A DNA stretch of 64,000 bases from contig JAQFVV010012423.1 in the NCBI GenBank assembly GCA_028023455.1, forward strand, positions 5,994,269 to 6,058,268, in the 5' to 3' direction. A model generated the notes under the pieces. It saw only the letters and a list, made by a program, of their open reading frames with translations, made no database searches and was not told where the DNA came from. The DNA is from Epiperipatus broadwayi. Lineage: Eukaryota; Onychophora; Udeonychophora; Euonychophora; Peripatidae. Below are positions 1 to 13,239 of the stretch, piece after piece (positions within the stretch are counted from its first letter, which is position 1; the number at the start of each line of letters is the position of its first letter). A program made the translations under genes and the position numbers.

Positions 1-1418
1 TGCAAGTCTCTCCATAAAAAAGAACATGGCTTATTTGTTTTAGCATCACCAGATCAAATTACTGGATGCCCAGTCATATATTTTCTACTATCCACTTTGT
101 CTGCAAATTAATATTAGTGTGTATATTTAATATATGAGAACATTTTAAGGCATGTCTATCTTTGAGATTATTTTATTATTTCAACTATAATTTAATTTTT
201 AGTATATCAGTAATATTATTAGTATTGAGTTTATCTATTTCCTCACCCTTCATAGGTATTAATAGAATTGTACTGTTTTAATTATTTAAGCATAATAATT
301 TGATAACTTGACAATTTTATGTGAAGTATGTTTTCACACTGACTTTTATACATTGTTGATTCTGTAGTGTATTAAATATCATACTAATGGCCTGTTTTAT
401 GGGCATATATATGTATGGTATTTATTCTGTGTACATAATTGTTAAAGAGATAATATCAAGTAAAAATGGGAGAATTTCTTAAATGATATAAATATTATTA
501 TTATAATTTTGTAGGAATGTTTCAGAAGGGGATATTTTATTTCAAATTATACCAATATTCCTGTTAGTACAATTTTTTATAATAAAAATTTTTCTTTATG
601 AAAATACTCTTTTGTATTATATTATTTTTTTTTTTTATAAAAATATTTTTTTTTTATTTCTTAAATACTTTTTTTTTTTTTTCCACATTTATATCTTTTT
701 TAAAAAAAAAAAATAATATAATATAATTATTTTATTCTCTTTTATATATAACAAAACAATAATATAAAAAATATAAATATTTTTTTTATTTTTTTATTAT
801 TTATTTAACACTGCACTGTAATAAGATACATATTATATTGATTTATCTTATTTCAGATATAATTTGTAATGTAGTGGTCAGCATAAACATACCCTTTCTA
901 TATGCTGCATTATTTTACTTCTAGTACTTGGTACAAGTTCATATCTGAAGATATTAGAAGTAAATGTGTTTATAGGTGGTATAAAATAAATATTCACATA
1001 AAAAGAATTTTAAAATAGATAAAAAGTGTTTTATCTTCTAGCTATGTGTTTGTCTAAAGTGTCTAGTTCATATTTGCATTGTTATTTTTCTAAAACAGAA
1101 GATAGAGTTATAATAAGGTAAAATATTTAATGTGTAACTTAAATTGTTATTGCATTTAAGAGTGTTAAAATATTTATTACAATAATAATTTTCTTGTATA
1201 AAATACATGCATAAATCATGAGACATAAATAAAGTATGAACCTGAGATAAGATTTAAAATTTAAGAACCTGGAGTTTAGGGATAAACCTGAGATAAGATT
1301 TAAATATAAAAAGAACCTGATATTTTAATATTTGCATTTATGTGATATTTTGTCTATAAGAGGACCCATGTGTGTAAAGTGACCCATCCAACACTACTCT
1401 GTTTTTGTAGGGTTACTT

Positions 1419-1420
<2 letters not shown>
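1..1420. other. AT-rich non-coding stretch
   Basis: No reading frame longer than chance and no RNA gene is visible. There are several poly-T and poly-A tracts between about 600 and 790. I see no supported function. Confidence 0.6.

Positions 1421-1482
<62 letters not shown>
1421..1482. repeat. (TA)n microsatellite ending in a short (CA)n
   Basis: About 54 bp of uninterrupted TA dinucleotides followed by a short CA run. It is a simple repeat with no coding role. Confidence 0.97.
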
Positions 1483-1483
<1 letters not shown>

Positions 1484-1754
1484 TTGACATTTTGTAAAAC
1501 ATAAAGTCTTCACGATGAGTGGGCATAATTTCAATTCACATTAAAACAAATAATGAAATGTTTTATATCCCACACTGAAGGAATATGTATACAAAAGTTA
1601 AGAACTTTGTGGTAACCTATATGTAACCAATCAAATTAACTTGCAGTAATTATAATTTATTAAGCTATAAATACATAAAAATTAAGTGTAGATCTAATAT
1701 ATATATATATATTACAATTTATAAATAACATATTAAATACAAGTATATTTTATA

Positions 1755-1870
1755 TGCCTGGAATCTACATATGATGTAAAGGATTTGAACCCAGATTTCC
1801 AAGATCCCTTCAGCTATTCACTCTATTTCATAGAACTGATATACATAACCAGACACGTGTGAAAAAGATA
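1755..1870 (-). repeat. Possible tRNA-derived SINE fragment
   Basis: On the minus strand there is a clean pol III B box (GGTTCAAATCC, near 1781-1791) inside GGGTTCAAATCC. About 25 bp upstream is an A-box-like string (TAGCTGAAGGGA). The spacing is shorter than in a true tRNA, so this is a degenerate SINE head or tRNA pseudogene at best. The rest of the stretch from 1483 to 2039 shows nothing else. Confidence 0.35.
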
Positions 1871-2039
1871 AATGATCTTCAATATACATATTTTATATGG
1901 AACCAGCATTCATCAGTTGGTCCAGATCATCACATAAATAACTATGTTATAATACTCTAATAACTGTCAACATTTTAATACTTTTTAATAAGAAATTAAT
2001 AGTTTATAAAATATATATACTCAATAATAGGTCAATATT

Positions 2040-4940
2040 AGCTCCTTCTGCAAATCCTCATAAATGAATACAATTATTCTAATTCCAGATTGGAAAAAAT
2101 TAGGAAAAATAAAAAATTCCAATCTGTTCATTTGATATATTATGATTCTGTCTTTTAATTTCACCAGCAAAAAAACTTTTATTTCTGAAATATTTCAACA
2201 CCATGCCTAATACTAGTTCTCTAATGTATTCCATTCTCTGCAATATATTATCATTGGAAACAATTGACATTGCATTTTTTTAGAATGTCTTTGAAATAAT
2301 TATTTTATCACAGAGAAGTCTATTTCTCCCATGAAAGTTCTGCTTAAATTTACCACAATGCATCCTTTTAAGAAGTCACTCATTGTTTATATATTTTACA
2401 TGTCCTATTCACAGGTGTGATTTTATTATGGTGGAACTCAGTAATATCACATTCAACAAGCTGAAGAACATATTGATTACTTTTATGATTTGCCATTGTA
2501 TTTTTTAAATTTTTATGGAGCATCCTTAAAATAAACTTTTAATGCCTTTATATTAAACCTATACAATGCCCATATTTTACTTCCATATTATAAATAAGGT
2601 AAAATAACAGCTCTATATACCACCATTATAGTTGCAGTAGTTATTTACCTATGGAAAAATACTCTTTTTACTTGTTAAAAGCAGCTGCAGCACATTGGAG
2701 TCTGTGTTGTACCTCAACACCTAAATTCACTTTGTACTTATAAAACTACCAAGGTATTTAAACTGATTTACATTTCTATGTCAATAACCATTCAAGTTAA
2801 AAGTTACTGAGGTTTACTCTCCAATAACTGGTTGATAATGAATGACAATTTCTGAACATTAATTAATAAACCAAAATCTTTATATGTTGCATTCAAAACT
2901 TTAAGAGCATTCTGTAAATTATCTTTTGAACTTAAAAAAATAGCACTTCAAGATGTTTTATTCTCATTTTTAATCACTTTAAATTAAAAATTCCATATCT
3001 TGATGCTGCCTATAAATAATTCCAAAGATCTCCATCATAAAAAATAAAAACAATAATGGAGTAAGTATATGTCCTTGTTTAACACCAGTTTATTTTTTTC
3101 AAATACCTGTTTTCCCATTTGTAGTAATAATACTTCATTTCATTCCCTATGTAAAAGCTATATAATATTAATAAGTTTTTCAAAATCAGCCAAAAATTTT
3201 CAAAATCTGCCATATACTTACTTGTCTTACTTGCTGAATCAAACGCCTTTATCAAATCAATAAAAGCAATATATAACTCACTTCTTTATTCTTGATACTT
3301 TATTTGAATTTTCTGGGCAACAAAAACCATGTCTATAATCCTTCTTGATTTTCTAAAGATATATTGAGTCTCTGGTAACCATTCATCTATAGTGGAAAGC
3401 AACCTATTGAACAAAATTCTTGAAAACACATTTGGTGATAATTCATAATAACTACTGCAATCTTGTCTATTACCTGTTTTTAAAAATTATACCAATAATA
3501 GCATTCTTGAGATTGGGTTTTTATAGATTCCACATATTTCAATAAATCACCAAACTTTAAAACTTCTCCAGGCATGTCATTAGGATGTGCAATCTGTTTT
3601 GACTTCAATTTCACTAAGTTGGATATCTTTGTGTAAATCCACATTAGATAAAATGGGTATATTGTTTAAAGTTGTAATCTCAATTCTTATATCATAATTC
3701 TAAAGGTGATTAAAATATCCTTCCACCTATTCAAAATATCATTGTCTTCATGAATTTAATACAATTGTGATGCCATTTTTCAGGTCCATATTTTGCTTTC
3801 AAAACAAAAAAGATCTTAAATGATGACAATCAGACAATGTCTATCATTTGAATTTGTATTACACCAATCATTTTTAAGCCTTCTTATCAGCTGTAAAAGT
3901 TCTGCCTTCCTTTTTTTTTTTTAATTTTATATTTACTTTATTATTTTGCCAACTCAAAAATGTCATATATTTATTTTTAGTTATATTATTAACAGTAAGA
4001 TCATTATTAGAAAACCAGTTTTGATTCTTTTTTGAGTTCCAAGAATAGATTTACTTGTATCCATAACCCGTTCTTTAAGAGAATTCCATGCTTCAGTAAT
4101 GTGACAGCCCTGAAGATCCAAATTAATAATTTTAGTGTTAAATAGCTGCTTAAATTTAATATGTATAGTAGATTCTTCTGAGAAATGAACAATTTTCTTG
4201 TGAATATGATTGGAGTATCATTTTAAATGCAACTATCATTTTAATCTGTGTAATAATCTGTGATTTGTCCAACAATCTGAGTTTGTAAGGGCTTGCATAA
4301 TCTAAATTTCTGTTACATTGACTTCTAACTGTATAGTCATTTATTAAATGCTATTATTTTGGTTATAGATATATCCATGTTACTTTATAGCAATTTTTCT
4401 GTCTAATCAAAGTGTTTGTGACAGCCAATTTAAGTGTTGTGCATAAATTCAATAATAATAAATTATTTGAATTTACAACATAAATACTATTTTTTTCGAC
4501 TTTTAGTCAAAGTCTATTATTTTTACCAATGCATGCATTAAAGTCTCCATGAAGAAAAAAATTATTATTAATAGTATTGCTGCAATAATGCTATCCACCA
4601 AGGGATAAAAACTTTTTTTCTGTGAATTCTCTGATTCTAAGGTTGGAGTATTGACATTATATCATTAACCTTTCATTGATACATTGATGAATTCCAACAA
4701 TAGATGATAATAAATTAGACTTTATAGAAAATTCAATATCATGCATTTTTCTTTCATTGGATGACATGTTTTTCTAAAACTTGTATTCATCCATCTGTTC
4801 TATTAAACTTTCTTCCTCTGGAAGACGAATTTTATTAAATGCAACTTTATAGAACTCAAATCTTACAGTTATTTAGCCTTTAATGCATCCTCTGTTCTGG
4901 TCTACCACTGTCTCTTGCTTTACGACTACTATTGGTATTA
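2040..4940 (-). mobile_element. Decayed LINE (endonuclease + reverse transcriptase), minus strand
   Basis: Broken non-LTR retrotransposon readable only by joining minus-strand frames. From its 5' side (right) to its 3' side (left): an endonuclease remnant with GDFNAC at 4532-4549, then the RT region, where RRIIDMVFVAQK (about 3310-3350) precedes LYIAFIDLIKAFD (3238-3280). The first resembles the RGTxDMIFxxRQ block of CR1/L2/Jockey-like animal LINEs. The second is the RT motif with the first catalytic Asp. Further downstream, GVEVQHRLQCAAAAF (about 2680-2730) resembles the post-RT block. Many stops and frameshifts interrupt it, so it cannot encode a working protein. The family is inferred from motif style; the exact clade is not assigned. 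The short open frames inside it are decay products. Confidence 0.7.
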
Positions 4941-5640
4941 CTATTCTTATTACTGCTATCACTAAAATGAGTAATCTGACAGGCATTAATTCCTAGCCAA
5001 ACTATATGATACAAACCCATTTTAAATCACATTTTCTAGACACTTCCATTATCAGGTAGGCAGCGGTATCTCTAAATAAGGCTACTTACATATACAAACT
5101 TTTTCTGCAGAAACCTGCCTCATTGAAATCTGATTCCAAACTAATTTATTAGCAATTGTACTCTCTCAGGAAAATAACACAACTAAAAACTGTCAGCCTA
5201 CTAAGTTTGTCCCCATCACTGCATTCTTAATTTGTGAGGACTTGAGCCAAAAAAATCAAGTTAGAGTAAGAAATACTGTGTGTTTAGCTTAAGAATTGAA
5301 ATGTTGTTGCAAAACACATAATTTCTTTATCACTGTTAGTGTAAGGAGATGTCCAGTGGCAAGAGAGGGCTCACAGCAATTGAATCCTAGAATAACTTAA
5401 ATTATTAAAGAAGAAAAAGAGGGGTACAAAAAAGTCTGCATCAGAAATGATGTCTAGCCTTTGATGAATCAACATCCTACCCTACAAGGCAGCAGGAGAT
5501 CTTGATCAGATTCTGTTGATTTGTTATTCACAGTTGTCCTCCATTTCTAAAGGCCATTTCACTACCCACCACCTATGTAGCTTACCAGCAGCTTGAGCAT
5601 AAAATCTGACCTATTTGGAAGTAATTCATTCAATAAAATC
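4941..5640. other. Unassigned, moderately complex DNA
   Basis: This stretch is somewhat less AT-rich than its flanks (for example 5340-5600), lies between two LINE fragments and may be LINE 5' sequence or another old repeat. No frame or RNA gene can be supported. Confidence 0.4.
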
Positions 5641-6420
5641 ATTCAAAATAAATCTGTACTATAGCAATGATATTCAATGATAAATATTTAAATCTTGTCT
5701 ATCCTCTAAGTTTAGGCAACACAACTTCATAAGACCATATATTCCTAAAAAAAAAAAAAATCAAATATTTCTAAAGCTGACATATCAACTCTATACTTCA
5801 AAACTACTCCAGATATTTCACCAGAATATGTATATTTTCCATTTTTAAAGATTATAAAGAGCAATTTTAACTTCACTAAACTTGTCCAAATCTAAATATT
5901 ACTAAAAATCATTTCAATTTTTGTTATATTATTTAAAAAGCTTTCAAAATACTCCTTCCATATGTTCAAAATATCATTATCATAATATAAAAGAATGTCA
6001 GAATGAATTTAATAAAATTACATCAATTTCAGAAATATGTTAGTTTCAATGTATCAAGGAAAGATATAAAGTAACTATAGTCAGTGAATGTTTGTGTCTC
6101 CTTTGCAACTTTATAAATCATTTTTTAAATCTTGTTACTTGTTAAATTTTTCATATCAATTTTTATTTTTCTGCCAAGAAAATGCTATATTTTATTTTAA
6201 TCAGATCAATAATATGATCATTGTTAGATAACAAGTCACAATTCCTCTTTTTAGTGATCCCAAAATAAATTTAATACTTCACCACAACCCATTTCTTAAT
6301 TAGAATTTATGTATTAGTAGCTTAACAATCCCATATGTCCAAATTAGTATTTTAGATATTTGTGGCTATTGAGATACAATAGTAGCTACTTCTAAACAAT
6401 TATACATATACTATAAATGT
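5641..6420 (-). mobile_element. Second fragment of the 2040-4940 LINE family
   Basis: The stretch around 5940-6060 (CTTCCATATGTTCAAAATAT and what follows) is similar to 3715-3790 in the same orientation, and the surrounding order is also preserved. It is a 5'- and 3'-truncated, non-coding copy of the same minus-strand LINE. The relation rests on reading by eye, not on an alignment. Confidence 0.5.
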
Positions 6421-6444
6421 GATGTTGAGCCAACATGAATAGTC

Positions 6445-6560
6445 AAGCGTTGTTAGCCGAGTGGTCATCGCACCTGCCTTGCAAGCAAGTAATTGGTTGC
6501 AGACGGTTGTGGGTTTGCGTCCCGGCCGATGCTATGACATATGAATATATATATAAAATG
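6445..6560 (+). repeat. tRNA-derived SINE
   Basis: The head is tRNA-like: an A box (TTAGCCGAGTGG, 6453-6464), an anticodon-like arm with TGC in the loop (Ala-like), a stretched variable region and a B box (GGTTTGCGTCC, 6512-6522). It continues into GATGCTATGACATATGA. The same post-B-box string, with small changes, follows the tRNA-like head at 30080-30133, so both belong to one SINE family. The enlarged A-to-B spacing (about 48 bp) argues against a functional tRNA. An AT microsatellite follows at 6541-6555. Confidence 0.7.
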
Positions 6561-8039
6561 AAGAGTAAAGTTGAATTAAAAACAAATGGGAAAATAACTA
6601 TTATAATGTTAAAAAATAAAATAGGTCGACAATAATTCATATTATTAAACATTCTTTTTGATATAAAATAAATAGCAAATATGAATAAAATCAACAAAGA
6701 TAGTCTTAAATAATATTAAAATGAAAAAGTATATAAACCAATTGCTTTTTAGAAGATATTATCTGCATTAATATTACCCATTAATATGGTATAAGTTTCT
6801 GTTATTTTATTAGGAAATAATGAATATGTGTACTATTCATTTTGTTTGAAAACCGAGTTAACAATTTATCATAATTACTCATATTTAATTATTATGTAAG
6901 ATTTTTTCTAAATTTTGAAAGAATTAAAAAATTGACTATTTTTAAACTTTTTATTATAGAATTAAGTAAAACGTAAGAGGAGATAAAGAAAGTTGCATTG
7001 TAGGATATATAAAGTTAAACTATTAGAATGGTGAATTCAGTCATCACTGTTAGCTTTTTGATGATAACTATTTTAAAAAGTCATTAATCAAAAGTTATAA
7101 AAAGTTTAAATCAACACTTTTATTGCGCAAAACATTAGAAGTTAAATACGAGTAATTTACAAATAGTTTGTACAAACTATAAATTATTTATCTATAAATA
7201 AAATACAAACAATTGAAGATAATTAAATTTTTAAAAAAATCAAGGAAACCTCAGTTATAAGAAGCTGTGAATTTTTAATATTAAGGGGAGCAAAATCTTT
7301 GAAACAAGAATAAAATAGTGCATGTATTATTGGCTGCATGGGCAGATCTGTGTAGTTGGTTTATCTGGCTCTAGACTACAGGTTCTTGAATATGTTTTCT
7401 CCTCTTAGAAATATAAAAAGGAAAATGCTATAAGACTAACAAATTATATTAAAATGTTGCACTCTGTTCACACCTTTGTGCTTCAATGAAATTTTATTTC
7501 TAAAGTAATTGAGCATGCTATAAATATTACATTAGGATAGTGATGTTGTAACTGGCATTCATAATAATTTACTTTATTGTCTCCCATTATAGACTTACAG
7601 TTAATCACTATGAGATTAGAAAATCCAAAATGTCATAACTGTATATAAATATTTTCATTCAATGATTATACTTTATATTTATACTGAAATATACATTGAA
7701 TGTGACATTTATTTACTGAAAAATGAGTATTGCAGTTAAAAAACTATAGGTATTTTTCTGTCAATCTGGTTTGAATGACATGTCTAGATTGATATCACTT
7801 AACTGTTGCTATAGGAAAAAATAAATCTGGGACTACAAGCATAAGGTCACTATGGGAATCTGGAATTTTCTAACTACCAACAAGGAAAGTTGAGCATTCT
7901 AAAGATGTAAATGGATCACTTATTGTCAAATAAGATGACCGGCATAAAGAATTTTAGATGTACTATTTGTTACTCAGGCTTACTAACATCAAAGAAAAAT
8001 TGGCATTTTATTCTATTGTAATAATTACCATTGGATATA
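6561..8039. other. AT-rich non-coding stretch with a weak tRNA-like spot
   Basis: No coding signal. Near 7345-7395, GTAGTTGGTTTATCTGG followed by CAGGTTCTTGAAT resembles a D arm plus a worn B box and may be an old SINE. Nothing else is supported. Confidence 0.35.
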
Positions 8040-9625
8040 ATTCTGTGTGTGATATATTGATAGGAATTTGATTTCATGGACAACAATTCAAAATCAGTTT
8101 GATACAAAACAATTAAAGCAAGTGAAGAAGAAATCAAAAAGGTTTGCTATAATCTCACTAGCAAATATGCTTTGGAAAATTAGTAACTGAAAAGCTATGA
8201 TTTGAAATAAAAGAATTCTGTTGAATAATATGGATTGTAATAAGAAATGATGCAGCAGAACAAGGTTTTGTGGTTTCAATTGTTTTTATAAATTTATATA
8301 CATTAAAGCAATTTCAAGAACATCATCAGATGAAAGATTTTAGTATTAATAGTTATCACATATTCAAGAGCAGATTGTGAATCATATAAATGAATTGCTC
8401 ATGTTTAAAGTTTGTGAAAAGTTGAAAAAAAACTATAAACTTATATGCTATTCTTGATATAGTTGCTCTTAGGAATAATGTTACAAATTAATTTAAGATA
8501 CTTGATGCAATTAATATTGAATAAAATGAACTTTATATAGAAAAAATAATAATTAGAGAGGAATCGGAAAAATTATTTCTTAAGATAAGTAATCAATCAA
8601 AATGAATATTAGAAGATACAATAGTAATGACAAAGGATCAAAGTCATAATTAAAAGAAATACATTTTTTAAAAGAAATACATTTTTTAAAAGAAATGAAT
8701 AGGAAATGACTAAAGACTACTAGGAAAAAACATTGATAATATTATAACACTGTTTAAAAGCATACTGAAAATGGAAATAATATTGGAAAAACAATAATTA
8801 ATTTTCACAGAATGAGTATGATTAAAAGAAAGTTGTTTCTATCATTGTTAGCTAAAAATTCTATTAGAGCCAAATAACAAATATCAAACATAAATTGGAT
8901 ATAAAGAAAAACTATATTATTAGAGATCAAGACTCTTTTTATAAGGTATACTGCATTAATTACATTTCAGTGATGGATGATATCAGGTTAATCAAAATGC
9001 AGATAACCAAAATAGAATTTAAAAAAACTTCTGATCATAGTATACCAATCTAAAAAACTATTCAAAGATAAGTGAATTGAAAAAAAAACAATATATAGAT
9101 CTATATAAATAAAAAAAAAAATACAAGTATTGAATTGCAAATGGTCATAATGTATTTCATAGAATTAAAAATGTCCTGAAGCTAATACAGATGTGAGCTT
9201 GCATTAAAAAATAACTGTCAGATATCTAAAATTTGGTTTTATTAAAGAACTAAACTTCACATTATTGTTTATATTGAAAAAATAAAAAGACTAGAGAAAT
9301 CACATAAACCTTTTTATAACATTTAATGCACTTTAATGATTATAGCACAATGTTTACTTTTGATGACCATGCTAACTTATATTTTTTTAGAAAATGATTT
9401 CATTGCTTTTATAAACAATATTTATAAAGAACTAGATAAAGCAGCTAAAATCAATGACATAGCTTTCCATTGGCAAAGTAGTTAAACATGGGTGCACATT
9501 AAATTCTTATCTATTTAATATTTACATTGAATATGTACTGAACAAACCTGACTGATTGATACAAATATAGTCATAGAGTGACAAAAGACATATCTTACAT
9601 GTATTGATTAATCACTTATTGCTCT
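8040..9625 (+). mobile_element. Very decayed LINE RT remnant
   Basis: Around 9390-9560 the plus strand, across frames, gives NNIYKELDKAAKIN and later a string like HGCTLNSYLFNIYIEYVLN. These resemble the NxxK..GVKQGCxLSPxLFNxYIE region of LINE RTs. Nothing upstream is clear enough to name. It is non-functional and could be much older than the other LINEs here. Confidence 0.35.
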
Positions 9626-9665
9626 CTCTTTCTTTCTATATATATACATCTCCTTGGAATCTTAT

Positions 9666-9668
<3 letters not shown>

Positions 9669-9706
<38 letters not shown>
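9669..9706. repeat. (AT)n microsatellite at the left edge of the LTR element
   Basis: A pure AT run directly abutting TGTAACC, the left LTR terminus. A second (AT)n run abuts the right end of the same element at 16254. Confidence 0.95.
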
Positions 9707-9709
<3 letters not shown>

Positions 9710-9770
9710 AACCAAAAATTAATAGGAGTTCAAATATCAATATATATAAGAATTATAAACAAATTATGAG
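9707..9770 (-). repeat. Putative terminus of the split left LTR
   Basis: TGTAACCAAA at 9707 matches the right LTR start at 15726. AAGAATTATAAACAAATTAT (about 9750-9769) matches AAGAATTATAAGCAAATTAT at about 15791. Similarity is lost after that until 12432. It may instead be the end of an independent copy. Confidence 0.5.
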
Positions 9771-9919
9771 CAAATTATTAATAACCAGTATTATATGAAA
9801 TCACGTGAGGTGAGTACACTAGTAATTCAATAAAATATAACTCAGGTATACAGGCAGTAGGTTTTATCCACTTTCATTCCTTGGTTTGATGTTAAGTGCA
9901 TGTTTAAACAAATACTAAG

Positions 9920-10015
9920 TGAATATGGTCTAGCAGGGCGCCACTAGATTATCTGAATCTAGACAGGGTTATATCTGATAACCTTTCACATGTACCGGGT
10001 TTGAATCCCTTTTTG
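9920..10015 (+). repeat. tRNA-like SINE head
   Basis: A consensus A box (TGGTCTAGCAGG, 9926-9937) and a consensus B box inside GGGTTTGAATCCC (9997-10009) are 60 bp apart. That is too far for a tRNA but fits a stretched SINE head. It lies inside the DNA that splits the left LTR. Confidence 0.5.
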
Positions 10016-12431
10016 GTACTTTATTTCTAATAAAAAATGAGAGATTTTGCTTTTTGAGCCATATCACTATAAGCACTAATAGTTAGGTAAAAGTAAAACA
10101 TCTTTAAACCACAGTGGAGTTCATTGAACATAAATCATTTCTCAGATCTTAACATAACAAATGTATTTCAATATTTTTATAAGTTTACTAGCTCAGATTA
10201 GATATAACTAATTTAGGATGGCAATTCACTCATCCTTGCATGAAATAGATGATGGGATGTGGTTATAATAATACTAAGAAATCACTAAATATTATAAAAT
10301 CAATATTTATTTATGGCCTTTAAACAGTTAAACAGCTCATTAATTAAAAGGTTGATGACGATGATGATGATGATAATAATAACGATAATGACAAGGGTTT
10401 CAACTACAGCTCTAGGACTAAGCCTAAACATAAAACTAAATTTTATAAAGAAATGCATAATTATTGCTTAATTTTAGCATACTTAATTATATCTTAAATA
10501 ACCAATATTCAACCATTGAGGATGATGATCACACTTAACCAAGACTACACTTAATGAAATATATACGCCTCGTTTAATAAAACAAACTAATATTTATTAC
10601 TACATTTCTAACATATACATAAAAATTTCTAGATAAATATGAAAATTGACATGAATAATAATAATAATTGATTATATAACACTCCTCAGATTAATTTTAA
10701 GTTCTTCCCCCTTTCCCTTCAAATGTATTTTGTATTAAGTTGGACGTCACATTGACCATGATTTTCTCTCCATGAGAAAAGTATTTAAAAAAAATATTAT
10801 CTGCTCATTAGCACACATACTTTAAAATCCAACATGTAAATAGAATGTAAAAAAAAATATTAGTAAAAATTGAAAGAGCAAGTTTTAGAAAAAAGTTTTA
10901 AATTATTTTCTCCCCCTCCCTTCCAAGCGCTGAAATCTATACTGAACTTGAAACAAAATAATCTAATATTCTAATACTACTCATTATTCCACATTCACTT
11001 CCAATTATACACATATAAAAATATTATTATGTATGTGCGTGTTTTATCCCATGGTAACAAAATATTATTTAAAACCCAAAATAATAATAACATATTAGTT
11101 AAAACTAAAATCATAATACCATAAAAAAAAAATTGTTTTACACATTAATATTGTAAAATTAATAAACAAATAATTTTCATACATTCAAGATCATTTATGA
11201 AGCTCAAAGTTATTTTTAGTAAGACATTCTTGTTTTAATCGATCTGAATAGTCTTTAAAGTTCTTTAAATAAAATATACCACTTTATTGCTAAAATGTTT
11301 ATTAAGACTGATATCATAAAGAAAATAGATATAAAAAGTCATATTACCGATCTTTTGCTTGTGACGAATTTCCAAGGGTTCAAACTTGTCTTGTATAATG
11401 CTTATATTTCTCAGCTACCATTTCCGTTTTACTGGGAACAATCTCTTTCTTGAGGTTGATAACTATTTGATGATGGTGACTCTATTGAGGTTATTTGCTT
11501 TAGTGGATAATTTGGAAATCATTATATTAATTTTTCTTCTTTTCCTGTCAAGCATGTGGATGAAATACAGCAGTTGTTTCCCCATTTGTAAATTTTCTTG
11601 AGTTTAAAATCAGTTGTTGTAACAATTAATTGGACTTGATGATTAATATTTATCAGTAGATTAATTCATCTTCTTTGAATGCAGGTGAATGCTTTCTTCT
11701 TTCTATTAAAAACATCTTATTTCTCTGGTCAGTTGAAAGGTGTAGAATATTATTTTAGACACATCTTTTCCTTCCTATGTGATGTGCAGCTTCCTCCAGA
11801 TGGTCAGCAAATGGAATATACATATAATTTTTCTAGCCCGCCATCTCTTATATTTTCAACTTTCAATATTATAGTTTAATAATCTGAATCAATCACAACA
11901 ATAATCTAAGACAGCTTTTTATATCCAATTTTTAGCTAACTTAACCAATCAGAGATAGCATCACTTGCTATTTTTGGACAAATTTGTTTTAATTAGATCT
12001 CTAATTTATTTTCAACCAAAGTATTTTTCAACTGAAAAGTTTAATCCTTTTTCCAGACACTTTTGTTTAAAAAAAAAAATAGACTCAATTCTTATTTCCT
12101 TTCTTTTGTTTTTTCTTTCTTTTTAACATCCAGGTAACACTTCAAATCTTTGAGCTTCCTTCTTTAGATCTTGATAAGAAAATTTCAAAAATTATAGCTC
12201 CAAAGTGACAATCATTTACAAAAAATTTACTACAAAGATCGATATCTGATTAAACAGATTTCCTGTTTTAACAAAAAAAAATTGTACAAAAAAAAATAAT
12301 TTAACAGATTTAATACTTCCTTTTCTTTCAATATTTAGGAAATGTAAAATTTTGTATGTAATGTACACACATCCTTCATTCTTTCAAATCATTCATAAAC
12401 TAACCTTAAATACTATAATTGCTAGCTTAGT
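10016..12431. other. AT-rich DNA splitting the left LTR, no gene seen
   Basis: GAT/AAT-type short repeats lie at 10349-10390 and could be a LINE tail. No coding signal was found. The small open frames near 11386-11879 show no domain and low-complexity composition. Confidence 0.45.
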
Positions 12432-12887
12432 AATTATAACCCAATTATTTAATTAAATCTGTAACTTTTAAATCCCACTTATAATTAAAGAAAAGCAAAA
12501 TAGAAGTATAGAATAAAATGTTCAAGCATAGCTTAGTTTTAAAGAAAGTTAAAATGTTGAATATTTGAAATATAAAATAAATAAATAATTTACACATACA
12601 TTGCCTATATGTATGCATTATAACTTTGCTTTTTAAAGAAAAATTAAATATTAAATAGTTTAAATGTGTGTATTACCTTTCTATCAACACACACACAAAT
12701 AAAGCATATAATTGTTGACCCATTCTTTCTCTGTTTAAAGCTTTTAGAACTGGACCTTGTAGGGTTTAAACTTGTATGCCCTACAACTTCCTTTATGGTT
12801 ATATAAAATCGTGATGATGATTTTGTTTTACCTTTTCTACATGCACATTACTATAAATTTGTCTAGTGACCAAATTGTAATGGCACA
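12432..12887 (-). repeat. 3' LTR (left copy), main body
   Basis: Matches 15795-16253 almost base for base. I counted about five differences over about 450 bp, for example CTATCAACACAC versus CTATAAACACAC. It ends TGGCACA on the plus strand, so read on the element's own strand it starts TGTGCCA. The close match implies a recent insertion. Confidence 0.85.
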
Positions 12888-12905
12888 ACTTTCTCCCCCT
12901 TCGGA
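12888..12905 (-). promoter_or_regulatory. Polypurine tract for plus-strand DNA priming
   Basis: On the minus strand GAAGGGGGAGAAAGT directly precedes the LTR start TGTGCCA. This is the expected place and composition of the polypurine tract. Confidence 0.8.
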
Positions 12906-13050
12906 TAAAATCATCAGCACTTTTGTTTTAACTATATTTAAAAAAAAATCCTAACTAATAAATACTTATAATATATATAAAAAAAAATCAACTACCGGTA
13001 AATATATCTTTCATTAAAAAAAAAAAATTTATTTGGAGATCTTTGCCAGG

Positions 13051-13239
13051 CTATTCTGCTGAAGTATAAGGGATCAAACTCCTAGCATTATAGGTCCCCT
13101 TATTCCCATCAAGAGCAGCAAGCATAAAGGCATTCTCTCCTATTTTCTTGGTAATTTGGAATGGCTTTTTTTTTTCAAACCATATTGTGGTCTGCATAAA
13201 AATGCACCTGTACATCCAGTCCCTTTTTAATATTTCCAT
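13051..13239 (-). pseudogene. Integrase C-terminal-like fragment
   Basis: A 62-residue frame just upstream of the polypurine tract, where the end of pol is expected. KPFQITKKIGENAFML followed by DGNKGTYNARSLIPY resembles the GPF-x-V-x-K-K-x-G-x-N-x-Y/F ... V-x-x-L-K-P-Y end of Gypsy integrases. The catalytic core (HHCC, DDE) is absent, so it cannot integrate DNA. It overlaps the end of the 13175-13981 frame in another frame, which suggests a frameshift inside what was one polyprotein. The match is by motif only. Confidence 0.55.

Noticed and set aside
6445-6530. Functional tRNA-Ala gene
   Set aside because: The A-to-B box spacing is too long and no acceptor stem pairs; a shared non-tRNA 3' body shows it is a SINE.
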